Positions 41,001 through 49,900 of a stretch of DNA of 64,000 nucleotides are shown here, piece after piece. The notes under the pieces are model-generated. The model was given only the letters and a program-made list of their open reading frames with translations, had not been told where the DNA came from and did not search any database. The position numbers and the translations under genes were made by a program. Origin of the DNA: Cladopsammia gracilis (taxonomy: Eukaryota > Cnidaria > Anthozoa > Scleractinia > Dendrophylliidae); contig JAJGOT010000099.1 of the NCBI GenBank assembly GCA_022457155.1, forward strand, positions 1,219,501 through 1,283,500. The letters are read 5' to 3'. How positions within the stretch are numbered: the first letter of the stretch is position 1; the number at the start of each line of letters is the position of its first letter.

Positions 41001-41389
41001 CTCGCGAGGTTTGAGGATCAAGGATCGATTCTCGATCTTCGACTCGAAAGAGACTGTCAACTTACATTTGCCCGGTACTGTATATTGAGAGGTGTTCACC
41101 TTTAATACAGGGATGTACATCTAAAGAGAGTTTACCGAGTGTGTCCTTGTCTTGAGCCTTTTAATACATGAAATTCATTTCTGTTGAATTTTGTCAGGGG
41201 TCGTTTGCTGGATTGGCCATCATGTTTGTGACTCCTGGACTACTTGTACTATACTCAAGAGACAAGCTGGATAAAACAGTTCCCCACTGGCGACAAATCC
41301 ATCATCACAAGTCACCTTTTCAACACAAAGCTTGGGCCTACCTCACATTGGCTTTTGCTGCTTTTGTGTTAATGACAAGAATATTTTAA
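32069..41389 (+). CDS. TMEM104: TMEM104-like multi-pass membrane transporter, six exons
   Basis: Coding exons: 32069-32122, 32415-32810, 34766-35047, 38159-38488, 39610-39711, 41198-41389. All junctions are GT-AG and phase 0, giving 451 residues (human TMEM104 is about 500). Landmarks matching TMEM104: [20 protein letters not shown] in the first membrane helix, [11 protein letters not shown], a charged loop, then YLYG|DLAIYA across the exon 2/3 junction, [40 protein letters not shown] and [12 protein letters not shown]. About ten to eleven hydrophobic helices are visible. The family belongs to the amino acid/auxin permease (AAAP, SLC32/36/38) superfamily. Its substrate is unknown, and this gene gives no further clue. 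Intron 3 carries a truncated LINE and intron 2 a SINE split by a TTAA-flanked element. Confidence 0.9.
33243..33262. repeat. C20 homopolymer
   Basis: Intronic C20 tract in the TMEM104-like gene. Confidence 0.9.
33580..33870. repeat. MITE-like repeat with GCTGATTTA ends
   Basis: GGCTGATTTACATGG at 33579 and CTAAATCAGCC near 33860 are inverted relative to each other, with another GGCTGATTTAGACGACGCG internally. Contains repeated TTGTATGC/GTTGTAGGC motifs. Confidence 0.45.
33945..34690 (+). repeat. tRNA-like SINE interrupted by an insertion
   Basis: The left part has an A-box-like GGCCTAGCTCGCTCAGTGGTT (33948-33968). The right part has a B-box-like GGTTCCATTCC (34664-34674). Removing 33977-34631 plus one TTAA brings these to a tRNA-like spacing. 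Confidence 0.5.
33977..34631. mobile_element. TTAA-flanked TIR element (piggyBac-like ends)
   Basis: 655 bp with short TIRs GGACGTTC / GAACGTCC, flanked on both sides by TTAA (33973-33976, 34632-34635), the target duplication used by piggyBac-type elements. No transposase. Confidence 0.6.
35103..37430 (+). mobile_element. 5'-truncated LINE (Tx1/L1-like) in intron 3 of the TMEM104-like gene
   Basis: The plus-strand insertion ends in a poly(A) run and is flanked by the 14-bp duplication AATATAAACTTCAA (35089-35102; 37431-37444). It encodes the C-terminal part of a non-LTR reverse transcriptase: [27 protein letters not shown], the catalytic YADDTT, then a thumb region and, in the last frame, a zinc-binding CYLC..H..C cluster. 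The frame changes once at about 36452-36460, and the 5' end (endonuclease, ORF1) is missing, so it is dead on arrival. Confidence 0.88.
35161..37181 (+). pseudogene. LINE reverse-transcriptase ORF remnant (two frames)
   Basis: The first frame (35161-36459) carries RT motifs with YADD. The second (36456-37181), shifted by one base, continues the same protein with the C-terminal Cys/His cluster ([18 protein letters not shown]), as found at the end of L1/Tx1-type RT proteins. No start codon context of its own. Belongs to the truncated LINE. Confidence 0.85.
39012..39153. repeat. Foldback repeat in intron 4
   Basis: Inverted arms ATGTTGTGGTTCAAA..TTTTCTTTGGTTT and complement, with a second palindrome TCTGAGAT..ATAATCTGAGA in the loop. 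About 140 bp overall. Confidence 0.6.
40426..41080. mobile_element. Tc1/mariner-like MITE with CTCGATCC arrays
   Basis: TIRs CAGTACCGGGCAAA and TTTGCCCGGTACTG with TA on both sides (40424-40425, 41081-41082), as expected for a TA-duplicating element. Subterminal zones (40447-40555 and 40950-41050) are degenerate arrays of CTCGATCCTCGA/GACTCGA. A (CATA)n run (40588-40664) and a LINE-tail-like AT-rich segment lie in the middle. Intron 5 of the TMEM104-like gene. Confidence 0.75.
40588..40664. repeat. (CATA)n microsatellite
   Basis: About 19 CATA units inside the TIR element at 40426-41080. Confidence 0.9.
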
Positions 41390-41717
41390 CAGTTTTTACA
41401 CTCATGTGGAAGCATGGTGTTTCAATGGTTAGACCTGGAGCCTCACCCTAGCAACATAACATTTAACCCTTTAAGCCCTAAAAGTGATCAGCATCAAAAT
41501 TCTCCTTGTGATATTAATGCCTTATCAATCAAAAAGGTCATGAGAATTAAGGACATGATCACACAAGATGAGTTCTCTTGATATCCAAACAATTTCTCCT
41601 CACTACTTCTATAGGAAATGTATAGGACTAGAAATGAGAATTTAAATTTTGATATTAGGGTTTAAAGGGTTAAGAGCATAGACAAAGCAACATAAACAAA
41701 ATATTATTTTTCCCTTA

Positions 41718-41852
41718 TGTTGTGCTGTGCTGTGCTGTGCTGTGCTGTGCTGTGCTGTGCTGTGCAGTGCAGTGCTGTGCTGTGCTGTGCTGTGCTGTGC
41801 TGTGCTGTGCAGTGCTGTGCTGTGCTGTGCTGTGCTATGGTATGCTATGCTA
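41718..41852. repeat. (TGTGC)n pentanucleotide satellite
   Basis: About 25 units of TGTGC with a few TGTGCAG/ATGGT variants. It makes a Cys/Ala/Val/Leu repeat in frame, which is not a gene. Confidence 0.9.
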
Positions 41853-42100
41853 TGTTTGATTTTATATTATTTTAAAGTTGTTTTGCATTTGCATGACCTT
41901 GCCATTACATTATTATGTCGCACATTAGTGGTTCATAGCAGCAGATCAAGGAAATTCAGAAGCAGGTGCATTACACTTTGGATCTGAAAGTTGATGGTTC
42001 CGTTTGAATAGCCTGCGTACAACCCCAGAATTAATGTTAACCATTCTACTCACAGTTTCATCTCGTGGTATATCAGTCACGTTTTCAGGAATAATTTTGT
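41853..42100. other. Intergenic, nothing recognised
   Basis: No feature seen between the pentanucleotide array and the palindrome. Confidence 0.4.
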
Positions 42101-42177
42101 TTGACTGTAAATTTGTTACAAGATAGAATCCGTATTTTTAAAACACAGATTCTATCTTGTAACAAATTTACAGTCAA
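42101..42177. repeat. Perfect 30-bp-arm palindrome
   Basis: TTGACTGTAAATTTGTTACA.. (30 bp) and its exact complement are separated by only 17 bp. Could form a strong hairpin. Confidence 0.85.
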
Positions 42178-42273
42178 AAGCTGATTCCAACTCAAAAGTT
42201 TATTCTATCTTGTCTATATTTTAAAATATACAGAGACCATAAAGTGAAATTTTTTATGACATATTTATTAAGA

Positions 42274-42893
42274 CCCGGCATAGTAAATCGAACCCAATCG
42301 AACTAAATTTCAATCGAACTCAATCGAACTCAATCGAGCTCAATTCATGGATTGAGTTCGATTGAGTTCGGCAATCGAACGAAATCGAACTCACCGAAAA
42401 GAAAAAAAATCAATCGAACCCAATCGAACGTTCAATTTTCGAACTCGTGATTTGTGTAAAACAGGCATTGAAAATCCATAACCAGATCTTGGAAGCTCGA
42501 GTTACTTCAGCCCGGAGTGTAGCGCACGTGTTTTTCGTAAACGAAGAAATTCCACAGAAATGGCTTCAGATACACTGTGGATTGTAAGCTTCAAATGCGT
42601 AGTAAAAGGCTACCAGGAATGCCGCTTTGACGTCATTGTATTTTTGCATAAAAGTAACCCAATCGATTTAATTGTGTTCGATTGAGTTCGGTTTTCCGAA
42701 CTCAGTCGAACGCAATCAGATGGATTGAGTTCGATTGAGTTCGATTTGTTCGATTGAATTCGATTTGTTCGGAAATCGAACTCACCGAAAGTCCGGTGTT
42801 CGATTTCGTTCGATTGCCGAACTCAATCGAACTCAATCCACGGATTGAGTTCGATTGAGTTCGATTTCCGAACGTTCGATTTACTATGCCGGG
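42274..42893. mobile_element. TIR element with AATCGAACTC arrays
   Basis: TIRs CCCGGCATAGTAAATCGAAC and complement, flanked by a 6-bp duplication TTAAGA (42268-42273, 42894-42899). Left (42290-42440) and right (42660-42880) zones are dense degenerate arrays of ATCGAACTCA / TGAGTTCGAT in both orientations, around a unique centre of about 200 bp. No coding sequence. Confidence 0.78.
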
Positions 42894-43076
42894 TTAAGAG
42901 TACCGGATATGTTTCAACTGTATTATAAAAGTATTATTTAATAAAGAATTATGTTTACAGTTTTCCAGAACTGACTGAAAAGCTGTAGAATTAGTAGATA
43001 TATCATAATATATATATACGTATAAGAATATTTATTATAATTACACCACTATGCGGTTAATGGAATATATAGAGGT

Positions 43077-43184
43077 TATTCAGCGTGAAGTTGTGTAATA
43101 CGGCTGAGTATTTTTACGAGTCAGTTTTTATTTACCAACGAGTAAAAATGCCCAGCCGTATTACACAACTTTTTGCTGAATAAA
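43077..43184. repeat. Palindromic repeat
   Basis: TTATTCAGCGTGAAGTTGTG..ATACGGCTG and complement with a central TTTTTAC/GTAAAAA stem. Confidence 0.65.
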
Positions 43185-43280
43185 TTGTTTATTATACAAC
43201 AGTAATCTTCTCCTAAAACTAAGTTTTTTGAAACTGTTTTTCCAAGCGCGCGGTCAGAAGAGTGTAATAACGTGTCGTAA

Positions 43281-43299
43281 TGGCCGTTTTTATACTAGA

Positions 43300-43330
<31 letters not shown>

Positions 43331-43355
43331 AACATTTGTAGTTCGTCTGGTTATG

Positions 43356-43397
<42 letters not shown>

Positions 43398-43446
43398 AGA
43401 CGAACTATCTTTCGTAGTGCGTCGTATTTCGGAAGATACTTCTTCT

Positions 43447-43488
<42 letters not shown>

Positions 43489-43562
43489 CATAACCAGACG
43501 AACTACAAATGTTTGCCAAGTTCATCCAGACGGATAATGCGTCTCTAGTGTAAAAACGGCCA
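43281..43562. mobile_element. 282-bp foldback element
   Basis: Arms of about 120 bp (starting TGGCCGTTTTTATACTAGAG) are near-perfect inverted copies around a centre of about 35 bp. Each arm itself contains repeated GACGCATTATCCGTCT and CTAGTATAAA blocks. No clear target duplication. Confidence 0.75.
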
Positions 43563-44775
43563 TTTGCACAGTTGTTTTGATGCGTATTTGCACTCTAGAA
43601 TGCTATGTCGAATAATAAAAGCAAGTTAAATAATGAAAAAGATATATTTTAAATAACCAGTTTAAGTTAGTCCACTAGGCATAGTAATATTATTATTTTG
43701 GGATGAAATGATGGCAATAAATTAAAAGCAAACTATTTCTGTAAATAAAATAGTCAAATAGTGTTCTCTTTGATTTTGACAGAAAAACAGATGTTTAGCC
43801 ACTTTCTGCAGAAGGCTAAATTAAATATTGTTGTATTTTTAATGTAGTACAGATCCAAATAAATAAATAAATAAACCCCTTTTATTTTATGATATTGTTA
43901 TGAATAATTGAAGGCAAAGAATTTGTGTTCTGTACATCAGAGCACGTTCTGTAATTCGTCGGGAAAATATCCAGCCACTGCGAAAACCCGACTCCCTCCC
44001 GCAGAAATCAAATGGTTCGCCCCTAGGCTGAGGACATAGACAAACAAACGCAGACGAAACGCGGTTATAGAGGGCGAAGCTTCAAAAGGTGAAGAGATGG
44101 AGCACACTCCAATTGTTTCAAATTCAAAGAACAGACATAAACGATGCGCCAATGCCGTTAAAAATATAAATAACATATAGCTACATTTTATAGGTATCCC
44201 GTAAGTTTAGCTGTAAGTTTCGCTACCGTGCCGTGGAGGCGCGGTGGTCGCGTGGTTAGTGCGTCAGACTTTGGTTTCTACAGTCGTGTTTTTTCTTAGG
44301 CAAGAAACTCTTGTCGGCACTGTCTGTCTCCACCCAGTGATATAATTAACAAATAGATTCCATTTTACCACGGGTCTGTTCAGTCAGATCAGAGATGAAG
44401 TCAAAATGTGGTAAGAACAAAAAAGTGGCGGCGAGTTGGTCACTAACCCAACCACATTTTGACGTCTTCTGTGATCTATAACTGCACAGACGCACGCAGA
44501 ATGAAATCTTTTTGTTTTGTACAATAACAAGAAAGAAAAATTAGCTACGTAGCACTCGACTGTGGTCACGACTGTTAGATGATTTTTTTAAATATAATTT
44601 CGGTATTTTCCACGTCAACAAAAATAAAACTATTTTTCGCTTCCATTTCGTGTTTTAAATTGTCAAGAGTTTCTGCTTAACATTTTTTCGATACCTTCAA
44701 ATCTCGCCCCCATTTTCAAAACTATCCGGCCGCCATGTTGGACGAAACCGAGAAAGCAAATTCTCCATGACGTCA

Positions 44776-45018
44776 GCTGTGCGTCTGTACTCTAATAGAT
44801 CATAGGTAATAACCAATTAAAATGCGCGTAGAATTCAGTGTATTGTATAAAGAACAATAGCTGTGCGCCTGTACTCTAATGGATCATAGGTAATGGCCAA
44901 TCAAAATGCGCGTAGAATTCAGTGTATTGTATAAAGAACAATAGCTGTGCGCCTGTACTCTAATAGATCATAGGTAATGGCCAATCAAAATGCGCGTAGA
45001 ATTCAGTGTATTGTATAA
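44776..45018. repeat. 84-bp tandem repeat, three copies
   Basis: Units start at 44776, 44860 and 44944 (GCTGTGCGyCTGTACTCTAA..). Copies 2 and 3 are almost identical. Each holds CCAATnAAAATGCGCG and a TTGTATAAA block. Confidence 0.88.
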
Positions 45019-45039
45019 ATACGAGAATTTAGTTTTATC

Positions 45040-45190
45040 GACTGAGTCGATAAGGTAAATTGACCACCGTAAAAAGATTCAAATAGCTGACGTTTCGGAG
45101 CGACGATTTGCTCCGACGAAGGGCTAGCGCTCGTAACGTCAGCTATTTGAATCTTTTCACGGTGGTCAATTTACCTTATCGACTCCGTCC
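45040..45190. repeat. Penelope-like tail hairpin
   Basis: Inverted blocks GGTAAATTGACCACCGT and ATTCAAATAGCTGACGTTTC flank GCTCCGACGAAGGGCTAGCG. Same family as 5280-5430. Confidence 0.55.
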
Positions 45191-45386
45191 GGCGATAAAA
45201 CCAAATTCTCGTGCTTCGGGCATAGGTGGCTTAACGAGGAATTTTTATCGTCTTCGTCTGCAACGGCAAAATATCCTTTTCTTGATTTCCATTTCTGGAC
45301 CAGTCAAAGCTGAATGAAACGGTCAACCTGTATTCAGCGGTCAGTCAGACATTCCGTGGGTGACCCCTAAAACCGGATTGACTGTA

Positions 45387-45601
45387 GAGGCCCTGCCAGG
45401 GCAAATTCCGACAGGCGACATGACACAAAAAGTAACGACAGCACGTAAAATGAAATGACGACAAAAGACAAATGTTCGTTCAATTTCCGACAGCAACGTG
45501 AAACATTGATAAAACACCGACACGAGACATTTAGTAGACATTTTAAAATTCAGACAAGCGACCCGGGAACCTCCCTCCCCCCTCCCCCCCCCCCCCCCCC
45601 C
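45387..45601. mobile_element. MITE copy related to 55538-55745, right TIR missing
   Basis: Begins GAGGCCCTGCCAGGG and matches the element at 55538-55745 over about 170 bp (TTCCGACAGGCGACATG, AAACATTGATAAAACACCGA, CAGACAAGCGA). It ends in a C18 tract without the terminal GGCAGGGCCTC. Open frames on the minus strand in both copies are repeat-derived. Confidence 0.7.
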
Positions 45602-46934
45602 TGTAAATAGTCTGGTGCTATCTTATGATAGACTTTGAACATCATAATCTGCAATTGTAACAGTTGTCTTTCATTTTATAGATTTGACCAGTTTAGTTCC
45701 TCAAGGAGGTCATGAGACCTGGCCGAGTAATCTGCTCTAGTTATTATTCGAGCTGCTCTGTTCTGAAGTTTTTGCAATCGATCTGTGCGTGTTTTAGAAC
45801 AATTTCCCCAAACAATACCGCAGTAGTCAAAGTACGGCTGTATCAGTGATCCGCGAATTGTAGACAGATTTTAAGATGGCTATATCATTAGTCAAGTTTC
45901 TTGTTTTATGTAACATACGCAAGCCATTAGATGCTTTAGATGACATAAAATGCCGTAAAATGTCGATGAATAACTGTATTCATAAAGATACTAGTAAATT
46001 ATCATCTTAGAAGAAAATATATCAAACAAGGTGCCCGATGGGCTTCGAAACTGGCTCGTTTGGTCTCAGTTTTCACCCTGTTTTCATTTTAGAGTTTTAC
46101 ATGCATATTAGCAATTCACAATATACAATCTAGAACTGTCAATATGCATAGTCCAGTCCACATTTACATTTACATTCCACAGCCCGCTTCAATCACTTCT
46201 TAGGAGGGACGGACTATTTTCCATTTTATTGTTAAGGGGGGGGGGGGGGGGGGGGGGGTTGGGCAATAATTATTAAGAAAAAATTCCTGCACAGCAAAAG
46301 TAAAGAAAAAATAATAATGCACAGCGAGCCAAAGGGAAAAAAGGTATGGAACAATCCGGATAAAAATTCTTGCACAACATCAAGACAGAAATAGAAAATC
46401 ACGATCAGAAAAATGGGCTTACCTTGCAGAATATCTAACCAAAATTAGTCAAAGTGAAGCGATCGATGAATGTCACAGCAGCTGCAACAAACTAACTATC
46501 GATGTCTCACAAATCCAACAGCCGAATCTTGTTACAGTATCGTTTTGTTTTACAACAGCAAACGCGGATGATATCGTTTTTTTTATAACGATCGAAGAAA
46601 GTAAGCAACTCTTGAACCATCAATGAGCAGAGGAAGTAAACCGTTTACCGGAAGTAAACTAGGTACGGTGTTGGCCGCAGCAAAAGCGATTCCCGGGGCA
46701 GGTGACCCGACAGGCCGGAAAAAAAGAGGGTATTTTAAGAACTGACTCGTCACAGAGCGACGAGCCAGTTAAAAATAAAGCCAAATTAACATCTCGTGAA
46801 ACACCCGCAATAATTAGGTGATTTTGCAATTCCCGCGATCGAATTCCCGCTTTACAAGTTTTATTTAGCCACGTGACACACGACCGTATATATTTGCATG
46901 CAAATGCATTGCGTAAGAAAAAGAAAATTTCTGA
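45602..46934. other. Intergenic and 5' flank of the SLC10A7-like gene
   Basis: No coding exon recognised. A G23 tract lies at 46236-46258. The last 150 bp upstream of the ATG at 46935 presumably hold the promoter, but no decisive element is visible. Confidence 0.4.
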
Positions 46935-49900
46935 ATGGCGGTAATGAACGTGCCGGAAAGCAGCGAGGGTGTTCCGTTGGAAATATCCACCATCGATAAA
47001 CCACGTCCGCCTTTATGGAGAAGGATAAAAGCAGGGATATTTAAAAATTTTTTACCTATCTGTCTCGTATTCTTCGTAGTTTTCGGAATCGCCGTTCCGC
47101 AACCCGGCATTTTCTTCAGCGAACTGCCAACACAGTACGTTTGTGTTGTGGGGCTTTTTCTTCACAGCGGACTCAAGCTAAAAACTGGAGAAGTGAAAGA
47201 CGCTTTGAAATCATTCAAGGCTCTTATATGGGGAATCATTTGTATTCTGTGTATCACGCCGATAATCGGTGGACAATTGACCGGCTTGATGCCTTATCAA
47301 TCGTACGTGGCAAAGAATGAACCAAAGGAAAATGGCGCTCATTTGAACGGGAATCATTCGACAAAGGCAACTTCTCCGCCCATGGAAGACCACTCAGAGG
47401 GTAGTTCGATTCTTGGTCCAGCTTTATTTCAAATAGGAATTCAAATTTACTTCATTGTGCCGTGTACAATTTCGGCGGGAGTCATACTAGTGAGTGACTA
47501 TTGAATTTTAGGTTTGTGGTGGGGGAGGGGCGGGGGGAGAAAATCTTATGATTCCCAGGGGAGGGGGTACCTCCTTACGCAAAGATGTTTTTTGGGGCTG
47601 TTTCAGTCTGAAATGGGCATACAATTTGGCAACTAAAGTCTAGGTTCTTAACATTTTGGCTTGGAAAAAGGGTAAGCTTTGAAATGGAAAATCATGTTTT
47701 GGTTTAAAACTGGGTAAGCATTTCAAGAAATGGGCTGTATCCCCAATACAATTTTGAGGAATACCCCCCCCCCCCCCCCTCCTCCTCCTCCTAGAAGAGG
47801 GTCCAGTTGAACAACCACTAACAGTAAAACCTTGCATTGCAAAAAAAATCCAGACACTCTGTTTTGTGTTATTCGTGTGACTTACGGTATGCTGTGTTCA
47901 CACTTGGGCGAAACATGTTTGATCATGAATGAAACATGTTTGACTGTAAAAATTGTTCACATCAGGTGGTGCATCGCACAAATCATGATTGAAACATGTT
48001 TACTCTGAGCATGATTGAAACTACTTGACCAGGTAGTTTCGATCTAAGCCAGACAGAACACATTAGCACAAATGTCGTCTTATCAAACAATTCAATGCAC
48101 TGCCTTTCGTTCCTGAAGAAATAGAGATTAAACCACAAAATCATGGAACATCAAGTTTGTTGGTTCATGTGTAACTATAAAGATTTCATGCAAGCTTACA
48201 AGAGGTCTGCCTCATAAAACAGCATAAGTTATAGAACCAGGCATGAAACATGTTTTGATAAAAAGGCTAAATATGAGAACAATGAAATTGCAAATATGTT
48301 TACGGGAAACATGTTTACTCTAAACATGTTTACTCTAAACATGTTTTGGTGCTGATGTGAACATGGCATTCATATTATAAAGTATGTACATTGTACAGTA
48401 TGTTTGAAACTAAGTAACTATAATTGGCATGCTAAATTATTATAGTTATTCCAAATTCTTACAAAATTGAGGGATTGCTAATCTAAAGGATAGAAATTGG
48501 AGAAAAGGGAAGTATAAAATTAATATGAGCCTATAGCTATTGATTATTTATCTGGGAAGTTTATTTATAATATTAAAAACTCTCCATTATATACATAGCT
48601 GGGACTCAGACAGCTTTAATCTCATTAATTTACAGTCAGACTTAAGCTGATTCCATGGGGCCAGGGATTTTATTTTTTTTAATCAATATTATTCCTTAAA
48701 TATGGTATACATTCTCCTGATCCTGAATCTAGAATGTTCTACAGCAGTTAAATAAAGAGGAACATGCAGTTGTAGAGTAGCCTGTCCCAACTGCTAAATC
48801 TAAAGGGTTTCAAAATGATCTTAAAAGGAGATTAATATAGTCCTCAAACCTGAAGCAGGGCTGTGCTTTAGCAGTGCCCTGTGCCACACATGACTTTCTT
48901 TTGTCTTTGGAGGACAAGAAAAACTTGAGTTTTTGCACATAGATATAGAGTGATTTTACTTGGACCGTGAAACAGTATCTAGCAATTAATCAAAATTAGC
49001 CAAAATTAGTAAAAACTAAACAAAAGAAAACAATGGAATTAGTGTCTAATAGTGCCTACTATTGCCTACCAGCTTAGTTAACTATTTCACAGTTTTAAAA
49101 AAATCACTCTACATGTAGTTTGACTCCGACCCTATAATAATAATTTGGGAAAACAAAACGTTTCTTTTGTTTCTGCAGGGTTTTTTTGCACACGTTATTA
49201 CTCAAAAATGAAGCTCAAACCACTGCGACCACATGCAAAAATTCAGCTCATTTGGACGAATGCTCCGACATCTTTAAACAATAAAAATAAACTAGTTAGA
49301 AAAAAATGCATAGTTAAAAAAAAACAAACATTACCTGCAACATATTCATGCCCAATTTCTGTATTTTTTTGTTTTTCAAACTTGGAATCCACATATTTTT
49401 AACTGGCATAGTAATTAGATAATAGTCAATTAGTGTGGTCCGATTATGATTATATGCTCATTTTTCTATCTGTTTATTAGTAATTAAATTTATTATACTA
49501 TTCTACGTGTATGTCTTGGCTACTGTCTGCAAATTTCTCACTCCATGATTTTTTTCACCTCATGGAACTGTATGTGCTGTTTGCCATACCAAAGACATGG
49601 GATCTAGATGTATCAAAATGTAATTTAGTGCTTAAATTTCAACTAATGATAATCTTGATATCTGAAGTACATAATTTTTGTAAAAAGTGTACAATCAATT
49701 TACAGACAATTCAATGAAGTACAGTGTATACCCAAGACATTAATTTTTTTTTGGACCAGTTGTTTTGATACCTACTCTGTAGGTCAAAACACAAGACAAT
49801 ACCCCAAACCACAGAGTCTCATGGTTATAAACGATGAGAGTTAACAGACCTGTCTGAATTTAAATTTGATCTTTTCCTCACCAGACAGCGCAAGCCGGAG

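Noticed and set aside
41727..41987. Cys/Ala/Leu-rich open frame
   Set aside because: Produced entirely by the TGTGC pentanucleotide array.
44226..44330. tRNA-like GTGGTCGCGTGGTTAGTGCG
   Set aside because: A-box-like only; no B-box within the expected distance. Perhaps a SINE fragment but not supported.
44776..45018. CRISPR-like direct repeats
   Set aside because: The repeats are contiguous 84-bp units without spacers, in a eukaryotic genome.
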